NCBI GenBank assembly: GCA_914767715.1
Contig: OU612074.1
Span: 325,501-389,500, forward strand
Direction: 5' to 3'
Length of the DNA: 64,000 bases
From: Membranipora membranacea
Lineage: Eukaryota; Bryozoa; Gymnolaemata; Cheilostomatida; Membraniporidae
Each line of letters begins with the position of its first letter. Positions within the stretch are counted from its first letter, which is position 1. A model generated the notes under the pieces. That model was not told where the DNA came from and did no database searches. It saw only the letters and a program-made list of their open reading frames with translations. The position numbers and the translations under genes were made by a program. Below, one piece after another: positions 1 to 12,800 of this stretch.

Positions 1-159
1 AGCATCATTTCGTGTATGAAGATTGTCGCCTCACAACAACAGAGACTCGACCACAAAGCAGCCATGATGCATGAGGAGCTCTCAGATTACTGTCACGCTG
101 TCAATAAGGTGGCTCTGATTGGCTGGTGGCAGGGAGAGAGCCCATGCCAGGTCGGATAG
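1..159 (+). CDS. Possible 3'-terminal coding exon, unknown protein
   Basis: An open frame runs from the window edge for 52 codons to a TAG at 157-159. The peptide is hydrophilic and looks helical (KIVASQQQRLDHKAAMMHEE, later WWQGESPCQVG at the C-terminus). I do not recognise the family. It lies on the strand opposite the Kv-beta gene, whose missing 3' exons should lie further left, so it would be a neighbouring or nested gene. An open frame of this length has a several-percent chance of arising at random, and no splice acceptor is visible because the window starts inside it. It could be noise. Confidence 0.25.
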   Translation, partial: SIISCMKIVASQQQRLDHKAAMMHEELSDYCHAVNKVALIGWWQGESPCQVG

Positions 160-724
160 TACTTTCATCAGTAATTAAGCTTTACTTTCACTATATTCTC
201 AATAGGTACTTTCAGTGACCTGTGATTGGCTCTTTTTCCAAACCAACAGCCAATCAGCATCAGCACATTAGCTAATTGTCACTATGATCATGTAATGGCC
301 TGATCTTGGATAAACAGTAGTTATCCATGCTAGAATGTATGAATGTGAAATTCTAACCTAGCTAGCATGTTCCAGTTGTGTAATGCAGACGTAACACAGA
401 AAAGAAATAACTCATATTGTTGTTAATTTACAGTTTGTTAGAAAAATGTGAGATTGTGACCAATCGATTATTTTTTGAGAAAGCAGCGCCTTCTAAAACT
501 TCAGCTTAATTTTATAAAAATTTTGCTATCCATGAATCTATGATTTCTTGACAAGCCTGTTTAGGTAGTTGAGATGATCGACAGGCCATATCTAACATTT
601 TAGTCTTTTAAGTTCATGGAAAGGGAGTTTCTGTTGTCAAACAAGACACACTCATGTCAATATAAGAGGGGTAACGGTAACGGTCTTATGACCATACTGA
701 CAATGAAGTGGATGATTTTCTTAC

Positions 725-3700
725 CTTCAACACGGAATATTCGTCCAGCAGGTACAGTGACACCGGTGAAGGGATCAGTCTTACCCTCAGTAGGAGTTAG
801 TGAGTCTGACTTATTCGCAAACACGATATCTACATAGTCCAGCTGTAATCTGTCCAGACTGGCCCTCAGACCTGTAAAACAACATCAATAGTGTGAGATC
901 ACCTGTCAAATTCAAACGCTTGTAGAGCTGAGCTGCAGCTAAAATGGGGAAGAGTTGATGCTCCAAATGCCATAATACGGGCTAAGAATTACCTGACTTA
1001 CTACAACAAACTTTATAGTTCTACTAATCTCAATGTAGTCATGAGAATGTCCATCAAGATGAATGAGAAACTTTTGAGAACGATGACTAACATAAGAAGA
1101 TCTCCATTGTGTGAAAGATGTGTGAAGGACAGATACATTACCTTCTATGATATGTTTTCGATTCAACCCCTTTTCAGTTTCAGCTCTGAAAAATAATTGC
1201 AAACGAATCATGACATAGTCAACTACCTACATAATGTTTGGCCATCTCGTGTTCCTGTTGTTTGTACCTGAAATCTCAGCTACTCATCGATGAGAGACAC
1301 AGACCCAGTGGTATTTAGTAGGTCATGAATGACGCAACGTGCAGATCATGAGACGAGTGTGCTATCAGACCATCGAACGAAATAATAGATTCAACAACAA
1401 GAATCGATCTACATATCCGTAACTGTGAACGACTGTATTACTGTGAAGTTAAAATTTAAGACATGTTAATAGGCGATTTAGTCAAAGCATATAAGCGTGT
1501 TGCGGTGGTGTTATCAAAATCCGAAGGTTTGAAAAGATTGAATTTTGGGTTCATAGAGGAGGAGTTGTGCCCTTTTTTGACAGTGAGGCACAACTCCTAA
1601 CATTGATTAGTCACTCACATAATTTGTGGAGGATATGCAGCGTTTCCCTGCATATCACAGCTGTAAAAGCATCATTAGATAGATGAAAGTCTGAATACAC
1701 AATGAGCTTTAAATATGTACAGAAGCTCATAATGCAAAGATATATAATGGAGCCTATTTAATAATACATCAGCTACTTTTTGGCAGTAGATATACAGTAG
1801 CATGGGCGTCAGAAGGGGCGCTCAGGGTGCTCAAGTGAGCACCCCTTGGGAGGTTTCAAAATTTTTTTTTAACAATAGGAGTGGTTTATCCTTGTCAGTG
1901 TAAGAGGAACTCCTTGTAGCCAATAACTGGGCCAATCATTTTACCCTGTTGTTGTTGTTGCCCAATCAACATAAATTCTTAATATTTCATCTGATCAATT
2001 ATCTACATTCATCAAACTTTTATAAAAAAAAAAAAGTTGTGTGGGAGAGGAAGATGTGTGAGCATAGTGTAGTTACTGGCGCTAAATAACTATCTCAGGC
2101 GAACACAGACATCCCAAAGGCTCGATTCTCTGGCCCTCATTAACATCCACTACTCTCATGAGGTAGACGTGGGCCAGGTAATCGATTCCTTTTCCAGGCT
2201 ACACAGCAGAAAACTGGAGCTGGGTACGATTGTACCAATCTGCAACGTCAATGACTAATAATCAATCAAATAAGGCCTTATAAATAATGGTCTTGCAGGT
2301 GCAAGAATGCTGTATGTATTTACTGGTAGTTCACTAAGTACTCTTTGGTCTGTTTTTAATCCAACCATTTTTTAAATTTGTTCACAAATAAATTATCTAG
2401 CTAGGCTACTACCAGGGAACTCAGTGTTTTCTTTTATCGCTAGAAATTTCAATCGGGGCCCGGGCAAGAGGCTGTTGCTGTTAATATTTTTGGTACCATG
2501 CTTGGTGTTGCTCATCCATAAAAGTTGGCTGGTATGTACCAGAATGTCTCTTTTTGGGTCTCGAATTTCAAAAAATTCCCGTCGGAGGGAGGCCCCTAAG
2601 AGGAGCACCCCTTGGTAAATCCTTCTGACGCCCATGTACAGTAGGTGGGCTAAGATAGAGATAAGTATATCTATATCTGTATTGATAGCCGTGACAGCAG
2701 AGTAACTTACTTTCCTCCCCAGTATATTTTTGTTGTGATTATATAACTCGATCTTCTCCACGCTTTTCGTTTTAGTATTTTTCCCAGAACTATTTCCGCC
2801 CTGAAAACACAGACTAGGGGTGTGAGAGAAACACAGACTAAGGGTGTAAGAGTTTGAAGTTTTGAGCACAAATCGACTAGACGTCAGAAAGGCAAGGATT
2901 ACATGTTCTATTTGAGTGAAATGCTAAATATTTCGACGAATGGCTGGGCCTTTCTAAATGAAGACTATGATTTTGTTGAATTCTAATTCATCTTAGTGCA
3001 CTCCTGTACATGTTAGGAGTCGGCAACCTATGTTAATGTATGGAGAGCGCACCTCTTTTAGCAGCATGGGTAGTGACTGGGCTTCGATCCAGCAACTCTC
3101 AGATTGTCTTACTCAAATCTCTAACACTACGCCATAATCTATTGCTCACAAACATAGCATCCTAATCAGTAGCAGCTTTTTCTCTTATACTCACTTTCCT
3201 GCTGCATAGACCTCAGCTGTATCGAACACATTAATCCCGCTCTCATAGGCCAGTGTGAGGATCTCCTCAGCCATCTATAATAGAGTCACCACGAAACTAA
3301 ATCAACATATGCATCTACATTAGAAACCGGTCAGACAACATTGCTGCCACTTAGATTGTGGGCTATATACATGCTTTTTGGTTATGCAATGGCTTAACAA
3401 ACACCCACTTCAAAGCTGACTTTTGTCATGTAGGCCGTCTTGGTTATTATCAAATGTTGGAACGCATTGATACGGTGATGTGAATGTCAGTGGCTTTCCT
3501 GTCATGACAAGGCCAGGTAGTGATGGTAGGAGCAGCTAGAGTTCATCAACGGTATAGACTCTACTAATACAGTATGAAGTCTCAAGAAAGACAAAAATCA
3601 CATATCCATTAAACAATTTCTTATCTTCATACTCCCCCCAACTCTCATCCCCCCCACCCATCCAACACGTAACAGAATGAAATAGACTGAGAGCTCACCT

Positions 3701-4983
3701 CTTCTGTGATCTGACTTCCAAAAGTGATCCATGTCCCTGCAAAAAAAATAACAAGTTATGTAGTGAACTTCAGTGTAACAGTCTATACCCTGGACACGAT
3801 AAGATACCAATGATTAAATATGCTTTACTCGGCTGTGGCAATTACTGCACCAAGTTGCTCTTAGCTCACTAGCAGGTTGGAGATCAACTGGGGACTTAAC
3901 ATGATATAGAAGTCAGCTAATTTAAAAAGGCAGATTTTTTCCCTTGTGTATACTTTAGGAGGGTATAAGTTGTTGAATACTTTACTCCTCCAGCAGGGTA
4001 TGATATTTTGAGGTAATTTGCAGATTGAGTGAGTCTGCACTGCTGCATGACTTACCTAAAGCTAGATTAGATACTCGTAATCCTGATTTACCCAGGTTCC
4101 TGCAAATAAAGTCAAATATTCAGACTAGTATACTCTATGTAAGCAAGAAATCACCATAATATACCATCAACACTACTATATTATGGTGATGCGTTATTGA
4201 CCATAGTATACCTGAAAATAATGTTTGCATATTTGCTGGATAAAAATTTATGTAAGAACCGCACTATACAGGTAGTGTCAGACTGGAAGTTTTCTCCCTG
4301 ATGCACCAACTGACCAACTTATGGAGAGCGTAACAACATTACCATGAAGGGTACCAGGATACTTTGGGTCATTGGCTCATAATCTACTTGTAAAATGTAC
4401 AAAGCTGTAACAACCATTAGTACACTCGTCAAATTCAGTTCACATCAATCAAAGGATAAGTGCAAATGTTTCAAACTAATTAGCAGAATGTAGTTTCAAA
4501 TATTATTACTTGTGATATTGATAATACTGTTTGGAGAGCACAGGTGTTTCTATAAACGTGTACATCAACAGAGATGTAAATATTATCATAGACGCTGCCG
4601 TGCGCTGCCGGGCCGGGTTCCAACCATTTACACAATAATTTATCTCTTTAACACTGATTTGCTGCCGGCAAAGTCAGCAGCAACTATGTCATACCATATA
4701 ATCATCATTTAGCAGAAGATGAGGCGAAAAGTCAGCCTTGATTTGATTTAGGCAAAAAAAGGGAATCATTGATAGAGTTACCAAAATCCTAGTAAATCAG
4801 GGAATTACTCAAACAACCTATTGGGTATGGCAATGGTGTCAGAGTGTTTTTTTCTGCGCACTTAATCTATCTGCAGGTTATACAATTATTGTGATCTGAT
4901 GAATTGGAGACAGCGATTACACATTTACTGCACTAGAATTAAGAGGAGGAGATAACTTACTGATATTGTATCTGGGCAGCCAT
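725..4983 (-). CDS. KCNAB: Voltage-gated K+ channel beta subunit (Kv-beta, aldo-keto reductase family), 5' part
   Basis: Cytoplasmic auxiliary subunit of Shaker-type K+ channels with an NADPH-dependent aldo-keto reductase fold. Exons, 5' to 3' on the minus strand: 4961-4983, 4056-4099, 3699-3736, 3195-3274, 2711-2800, 1142-1185, then 871 down to 785 or 725. All junctions are GT-AG with matching phase. Recognisable blocks are [61 protein letters not shown] and [18 protein letters not shown]. These carry the family's catalytic Asp and Tyr (FDTAEVY), Lys (TTK) and cofactor-binding Asn (FAN). The ATG at 4983 has a good Kozak context (ATCATGG); the reading frame stays open upstream, so a longer N-terminus is possible. 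About 135 of roughly 350 family residues are present; exons from EIVRAM onward are not found at 1-724 and presumably lie beyond the left edge. Two competing donors end the last visible exon. Introns hold an hAT-like element and a SINE head. Confidence 0.9.
1801..2636. mobile_element. Non-autonomous hAT-like DNA transposon (MITE-like)
   Basis: The left end begins CATGGGCGTCAGAAGG and the right end (2621-2636) is its exact reverse complement, a 16-bp terminal inverted repeat. The element is flanked by a perfect 8-bp direct repeat TACAGTAG (1793-1800 and 2637-2644), the target-site duplication length of hAT elements. A GAGCACCCCTTGG motif occurs close to both ends. No transposase frame is present, so it would need a helper. 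It sits in a Kv-beta intron. Boundaries are exact; the superfamily call rests on TSD length and TIR style. Confidence 0.85.
3050..3143 (-). mobile_element. tRNA-like SINE head
   Basis: Read on the minus strand, an A-box-like TGGCGTAGTG is followed about 35 bases later by a B-box-like CTGGATCGAAGCCC, the spacing of an internal RNA polymerase III promoter. It does not fold as a functional tRNA. It lies within a Kv-beta intron. The body and 3' end are not defined. Confidence 0.4.
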
Positions 4984-6065
4984 GATGGTAGTCGTTGGTT
5001 TGTAGCTTATACTGTGTAATAACTGAGATCGGTTAATTGCATAACTCCTCTAACTACGTGAAACTTTTGAGACAGCAGGCCTGGTGCCTTCGACAGCGAC
5101 AACGTCTTTCAGCTGGTGCCCCTATAATTCCCCACTATCTGAAATAACAAAACACCACCATTACATAATATACAACATCAAGGATAACATCAATCGAATC
5201 AGGACAAAATTTCTAAGTTCCACAACAATGTCGTGCGATGTGAGGTTCTGTCCGAGAATACTGAAACAACTTAAGCATATGCAGCAGTAAGGCAGATATT
5301 ATGATGAATATGGCACAGATATGTAAAGGTTTCACAGGAGGAGGGAGGCGCCACCTTTTTGCACTTGCCTGACAAGGTGGATTTTATGGCTCGCTAACTT
5401 TCGCTCAACATCATTATCTAATACTAAAATAAGCATTGAGGCTAGCTAACATTAAGTCAGCTCAAATTTAAGCTAGTTTTTCACTTCTTTAGGGTATGTG
5501 TCTGGTCACACCGGAGGTGAGTGCGGATAATCTGTGCTGTCTATATAACCCGCCCTCCCATAAGTCACAATAATAATTATATATCCCTGTTATAAATAGA
5601 CTGAGAACTTGGACAGCATAAGTAAGTTCCATGCCTACATGAGACGACCCTGACTATATCTGATTTGTCTGCTCACCAGATGTGTCACCAAGTCAATAAG
5701 ACATAAATTATTCATAAACTCCATACAGTGACAAGGAATAACTGTTACATTATAACAATAACAGCTCATCACAGTATTAGTGCTATGTTAGTGTCAGAGG
5801 GTTATATACTCGGCTGCTTTACAGATAACTGATTGTTAGCCCCAGGGGTAGGAAACAAGCGCTGTAGGTAGAATATAGATATTATATTGGCATATTATTT
5901 GTTTATAAAGATGAATCCTGACTTTGAGCGCTGCACTACACTATACTAAACATACACCACATATACAAACATACACACACACCACACAAAAGGAGGCATC
6001 CACAGACAACCTTGCTAACAAAGATGGTTATGTTGACACCATAAAAAAATAAGTATAAATAAAAG

Positions 6066-6186
6066 ATATATATATATATATATATCTATAAACATATATT
6101 TATATGTTTATATATATATATATATCTATAAACATGTATCTATATGTTTATGTTGACACTAAGAATATTAGAAGTTAAAGTTCCTG

Positions 6187-6216
<30 letters not shown>
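6066..6216. repeat. AT dinucleotide / palindromic AT-rich microsatellite
   Basis: Runs of (TA)n at 6066-6084, 6110-6124 and 6191-6216 are separated by ATCTATAAACAT and TATGTTTATA blocks that are inverted copies of each other, so the tract can fold into a cruciform. Confidence 0.85.
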
Positions 6217-6217
<1 letters not shown>

Positions 6218-7774
6218 GCAGTAATCAAAAGACCATAAAGAGCCGGAAAACATTATGGTGAATATTATAAATGGTGTGAAAGATTTTTTTCTCCAAAGAA
6301 TAATAATAAAGGCTCTGGTTCCACAGTGTTACTGAAATGATGGATTTATAAGTTTAATATATAATCAGTATGATTGCATGAGGCATGGTCATAGGTTTGG
6401 TCGGATACGGGACGGCTTTGCGTGAGGTTTGATACGTACATACACTGCTGCACTGTGCGGGTGTAAACAGCATTACTGTATGATGGTATGACGATAGTGT
6501 CAATGTAATTATTGTGTAATCTAATTATTGACAAGTTTATTGTTATAACATATAAGTATTATATATACATATAATATAAGAGATTCCCATGAGAGAATTT
6601 CTACATGGTAATGTTAAGTTCAGCCAGATTTCAGACGATCATGAAATGTATTATTCTATAATGTTAATATCTCTACTTTCTGACCAAGTGAACTAGGCAT
6701 ATAAGTTAGCTATAAGCTAGCAATCTAAAAATATAGAGAGGACATTGTGCTGTGGTAGAATAATGCGTGTTGGAAATTTACATGGGATGGAAACTTTTTC
6801 AGCCAAAATCTTTTTGATCTTGTAGGAGCTGAAGATCATATGTGGAGAGTGGGTAGACAAGTTTGTCAAGATTGATGACCAATTATCCAAAGTTACACAA
6901 AGCAAAATATGTAATATACAGGATCAAACCATGTTTGATTTTGGTCAAAAAACTATCCCCTATCGAAAATGAAATTTTTTTTCACACTTTACACCCTGGA
7001 AATGAGTGATGCTCTTGCTGGCGGACATGAGCTAGACTTTTCTACTAGCGACTAGGTACCATGTCAGTCTATATCTACATGAATACTTTATCTGAGGTTA
7101 TCCATATATGGGGTAGCAATGCTATAGGCGATTGAAAACGTGAATAGGAATGAGACTGATAGATAGGGTTTCTTGACCTGCAATATACTGGAAGCCATGC
7201 ATGTGATGCGAAATTCATGTAACTTGCTGATTTTATACATACAACTTTTAGTAACTTACATGCTTCAACTTTAGAGTTAAACAGTGACCGCTCTATGCTG
7301 AACACTTGGTAACAACTTGATGCTGATGGTAGATTTGTTACTATCGTGCTCGACGTTCAGTTTGTAGTTACGATAAGGCAGCAATATCTGATGGTTGAGA
7401 GTAAATCAGACTTCACTTTGATGACAAGCAGCACCCACTAACAGCTGATAGAGTGACTTTGATTGACCTGATACAGAACCGGACATGTACCCTCTGCTTG
7501 ACTATGTAGAATTGATTCACTTAGGCTAGAAAATTATCGCAAATATAATATGGAGTGAACTAATAACCAAATGGGCGGGGTGGTTAAATCAATAGCCCTA
7601 TAATAAGTGTTCAGAAGCCCCCAGGCTAAGTTCTCTTCAATTCTCCATTGCGGACAGTATGCCATAATACAAACAGGAATCAATAGTGTTAATACTATAT
7701 ACATTGAATGTTTAACTCTACAAGGTCCACAGCCAATCAATACTAGAGAATAAAACATCATTGAGTTTCTCTAC

Positions 7775-7820
7775 AGCTGCTGCCGCTCTGCTGCTGCCGC
7801 TCTGCTGCTGGCGCTGCTGT
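7775..7820. repeat. Imperfect GCTGCTGCCGCTCT tandem repeat
   Basis: About three imperfect copies of a CTG-rich 14-16 bp unit. No coding frame that I trust runs through it. Confidence 0.7.
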
Positions 7821-9808
7821 TATCCTCATCCTTATTATTACAAACACTTCAGTTGTTGTGTTGTATAACATACATCTAACATATATATATACAACATATA
7901 TTCAACGTCTAACGTCTATCTATCTATTTATTCGGTTATAGGCCGCCGGTATTTGGAAGACTCAATGGAACTTAGCCCTGATATATTTTCCTAGCATTAC
8001 AGACAAGTGGGTTTTGCTAGTTTTAATAGCTAAATAAAAGTAAAAGTCCCACCCAACCCAAAAAAGAACTACCTAAACAACAACAACAAGCCTCCTCAAT
8101 CATTGTCAGATAATTATGTTAAGGGTTTGTTAGGGTCAGTGATACACTTGTAATATGCTGCCAATGATATATTGCTACAATAACAATGGGTTCAGCTTGT
8201 TATTAACGCAGCTATATTTATAAATGCAGGATGGCAGAAATGTAATGAATCATATAATGATGATAACCTAATTGGGATGAGAGCAGAAATGCTGCTATCT
8301 GAAGCTATTCTGAATTAGTCTATATATTGAGAGTTATCTGTTAGGTGGTATTATGCTACGCAGAACTTTGAAAACTTATTGAAGAAGTGTAGCCGGTATG
8401 TGAGATTCAGTTATTCATCACGTTGTCAAATATCCTGCAAGATAAGCCTTGTTCTGTGGACACCACAAAGTGGCCGCGTGACACGGCTCCTTAAACATAG
8501 AAAAACATTACAGTACATCCGGAGAGAGTTATCTACAGTGTGCCCCCTCTCTCTAATACTACTCTTATCTACCTTCTACCGTCCTGTCAAAGCAGCAATT
8601 GAATATTTGTCTGTCACTAAAATGATGTGACTGAAAGATTTTTGCATATGAGAAAGTTATTAGTTAGTTTACAGCACATATGTAAACAATGAAACTTTCC
8701 AATGTTTTCCATGTTTGGGAAGTGTTGGGCTGTTGGCATTAGAATGTACGAAATTATGGGTTGCAGCATCTTTCCCAGCAGTTAAACTGTAGTCATCCCT
8801 CTTTTGATAGTAGAAGACAACTCACCAGTTTGGTTTGGTTAAAAGTCGTAATTTTTCATGGGGTCCAAAATTATATATTTCACAACCTTGAGAATCTCCT
8901 ACTTATATGATCTATTCCTCAAAGTTTATTGCATTCAACATACGGACAAAATTATAAACATAAGGATTAATCATTTTACAAAACAAGAAATAATAATCTA
9001 CAAAATCATAAAGCTTAATGCTAACCTGATAAAATATCTCATATCTACATCAACTTTCGATTGTCTGCACGATAAAATCTTCATAAATATAAACTTGCAT
9101 TACCAAATAAAAAGTATTGAGACCTCTAAACTTCAATTATTTGAGACAAAAAAACATCATTCTGAACACCAGAGTAATTATATTAAAAATTGAACCAAAC
9201 AAATTGAGATTCAAATAAAGCAACAAAAGATAAAAAAAAACACGTAGCATATGGGCGCCTCTGTCGTGTCAGAGTGAGGCCATATATGTTTCAGTACAAA
9301 ACCGGTTATAATCACAAAAATACATAATATTACTCTACCTTCAGAAAGCCAGGTTTACATGACGTGGATTGCACTGTTGATAGAATACTCAGAAGTTGCT
9401 CTCCCCTGAAAGTAGCCAGTCTCCGACCTCTCTAGGTAAGGCCTCCTCTTATTAGAGGCCCTCGCGTAGAGCAGAGAGCAGGATTGAAGATTTAGTTAAC
9501 AACCCCTATCTTATTATAGTGTATCATAACTTTGGACAACAGTTTTCTTACATCCAAAATTATATTCTTTCAATATTAATCAACTCTTTTCACATTCAAA
9601 ATTGCAAAAAACAACATTCAGTTTGCGATAAAAGAAATCAAAGAATGTTTTAGAAGTATTCATACTACGGCAAAATTTTCTGAAAGTTGCTGTATACAAT
9701 CGTTGTATGCAAAGAAAAACCACAGCATATTCATATATTGCTCGATCGTTTCGTTCCGAAGGAAGGAGGGCCTTTACTGAGTTGTAATAAAATACTGTCG
9801 GGTGAGAC

Positions 9809-12800
9809 TTAGTCTCCGCCCATTAAATCATCCTGATGTCCGTAAGCCCCGCCCCCTGGCATGGTGTCGGTGTGATGACTGCTCGATCTTCTGGTATCTC
9901 GCCTCTCGCGACGAGCGGCCATTATCCGGCACAAGTCATCCAGCTTACCGCCGAGGTGTGAAACCTGCAGAACATGTCACAGATAAATAATAATTATTAC
10001 AAGAGATGAACAAAAATATGTCAATGATTGAGCAGAGCCGTGTGTAGATTCAGGAGGTGTACCTGGCTGACTCCGCCCAATATCGGCGGATACATACACT
10101 TATTAGGACTCACAGATTTACTCCCATAAAGTACTGATGTCATCATTTTCAACAAGATATGCGAAGTCAGCTTCTTTGAGACACTGCCTACATTTACATG
10201 TTGAGTTATAAACCTAGCCAGACCCAACACTTTACAAATACTTGGTACGATCCATATCAAATCTATCAAGTGGTCTGTATAAAACTGAAGTTGCCCACCC
10301 TTAGCAAAGGAAAACATTTATACATATATAAGAGTATGGAATCTTTGTGTTCATGAGTCTATCACCTTTGTGGAAAAACAAGATGACATTACACCAGATA
10401 GCGCTTATGTTCAGGGGAGATAACACCCGATCTCAGATTACCCATAACTCACCTGATCTTTCATTGTATGTATCGATTCCTCCAGATCATCTTGTTTAGT
10501 TATAATATTCTCTACTGAGTCGGATATAAACGACTGATTCTTATAAACCTGCAAGTGAGTAAAATAAAGAACACAAAGTTATACAAAGTTATACCAGCAG
10601 TAGTACAAAGGTAGACCAGGGATAGTACTACCCTTTGCACCTTATATTGTGATTCCAGGAGTAGTTCAGCACATATGTACACTAATCGTTTCTACCTAGC
10701 ACTGTCAGCAAAGTAAATTGTTGACCATGGGGCTGACATCAGTGGAGGCATGTGTGTCTTCCGATATCATAGTTGGTATGCGTGTATACTTCATCAAGGG
10801 AAGACTTTGGGGTGATACTATGATTGCAAAAAAGACGGAGGAGGGTAAGTAGATCAGCTGTTTGGTAATTTTAGGTTATTGTTTCTTCACACTTTAGAAT
10901 GTTAATGTAGACCTGACCGCCATATTTAAGGTTGGTCTGTGATCGGTGACTATCTTAAACATTTCTGTTACAATTACGGTGACAGATCTTGTGTTATGCA
11001 GTGTTGTTGAAGATGGGGGGGGGGGGGGGGAGGGTAAGGAAAGTATTTCTACAGAAGTTTTATGTGAGTTGTGAAGTTTGGAGAGAGAGATTTGATGTGA
11101 CCATGCTTGACATACCCTCCACATAGTCTCAAACTGATCATACGAGAATAAAATATGCGATAAAGATATTCCATCGATCTAACATGGCATGATTTTGAGT
11201 AGGCCATTTTGTCTTTTATATTGGTTGTAGTGGGTGAAAGTCAAGAATGTTCAGTGAAATTTTGTTTCTTTGAAATTGGACCCTAGATGAGTAAAATGTT
11301 CACAGAAAGGAAATTTCACTATTTTAACTTGTTTGAGATAGTGCAATCTTCCCCATATAGTCTCCCGTCTTAGCTAGAGAAAATTGGATAAACCAAATTC
11401 TATTTAATATCTACTGGTCTAGGATGTATAGAATCTACCCAGGATAGAAAATTAATATACAGGGACCAACTTGTTGTTTCTTTAAAGGACTCTCTGATGT
11501 GAATGAGAACAGCTTATGGTCTTACTAAATGTGAATATTGTAGCTCTCGTTCCTTCTCTAGAAATTAATGTATTTATACACCCCAATGAAAAAGTACATT
11601 CATCATCTCTTTATTAAATTATTACTTTAATTTGCCTGCGTTTTGAGCTCGTCACTGCTGTTTACACTCTGCATCTAACGGGGGAGCAACTCCGAATTAG
11701 GGCAAATGGCACCATGCATGATTATCACTAAATGAAGTGTACACACAGGAAGACTGACATGTGACATTATATGACACAGCGTTATATGAACTTGTGACCT
11801 TACCTCTAGCACTGTGACTTGACTATCCACCATTTTTCGTTGCTCTTGTTTAGTTTTGCGGATATCGTCGATAGCTTTGAGTAGTTTTCTCTGATACCCT
11901 CGAAGAATACCTTCATTTTCTCCTCGCTTCTTACCTCGATACACCTGTTAAATAATACATGGGGTATCTGTTGTTATGATTTGTCCATTCACGGTGAGAA
12001 TAGAATATAATCTCACAATGTAACTATCTATATCGACGCTGAATGTAACTTACATTTTATACATAACATGCAAACAAAAATGTAGAAAATAGCTATGGTT
12101 TACTAAGGTTCAGCCAGCGAACAGTGGCACTCTACCCTGCCAACTCACTTTCATGTTTGCACCACTGAGCGGTGGCATTATAGTAGTAAGAATGCCTCAT
12201 GTAGCCTAAGTACCTGTTTGATTCAATTTGAGGTAGTAAAATTGAACCCCTCAATATAGTTGAAGAAACGCTCAGGCTAAATGAACTCTATGTATGAGAG
12301 ATAGACTTGACAGCTATAAGTAAAATCCCCAAATAATTTTGTCTCCAGTCGAGTCCTCCAGTGATGCTGGAAACTAAGTTTTCAGCTTGTGACCTTGAGA
12401 AATGGTCGGTATCACATCTGGCAGAGTCCAAACTTACCCGCCACCCGTAGCCTAATATTCTAGCAGCTGAGTCTTTTAATTTCTTATCAAGCTCGACATC
12501 TATCACAAAGTTGTGTACATACTTCTCAGCTCGGGATAACTCCAACTTTTGGGCTGAAATAGAAAGTGGGCAGTTTGAAAATGCGATATGAGGCTGAATT
12601 TTTGTCGTAATGAAGAACAAAGCAGTGTGGGCGTTCATAGGAAAGTAAAATAGGAATATGGAATCTTGCTGGCAGTCCATAGTTCAAACGATTAGTCAGG
12701 ACCTCGCGCTAAATCATGTCGATGGTGATAATGACATCAATGTAATTTCCACACCGATTGATTTTTATCCGTCTTTCCGTCATCCATGTTTATAATAATA

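Larger units (their letters stand above)
4984..9808. other. Intergenic region between Kv-beta and SK genes
   Basis: AT-rich sequence between the start of Kv-beta and the stop codon of SK, both on the minus strand. It should contain the Kv-beta promoter and 5' UTR (just above 4983) and the SK 3' UTR (just below 9809). Open frames here are short and low in complexity; the longest (8858-9193, plus) is extremely AT-rich and matches no family that I recognise. Simple repeats are listed separately. Confidence 0.6.

Noticed and set aside
8858-9193. 111-codon plus-strand frame
   Set aside because: Very AT-rich, Ile/Lys/Asn-biased, no splice sites or family resemblance; expected by chance in such composition.
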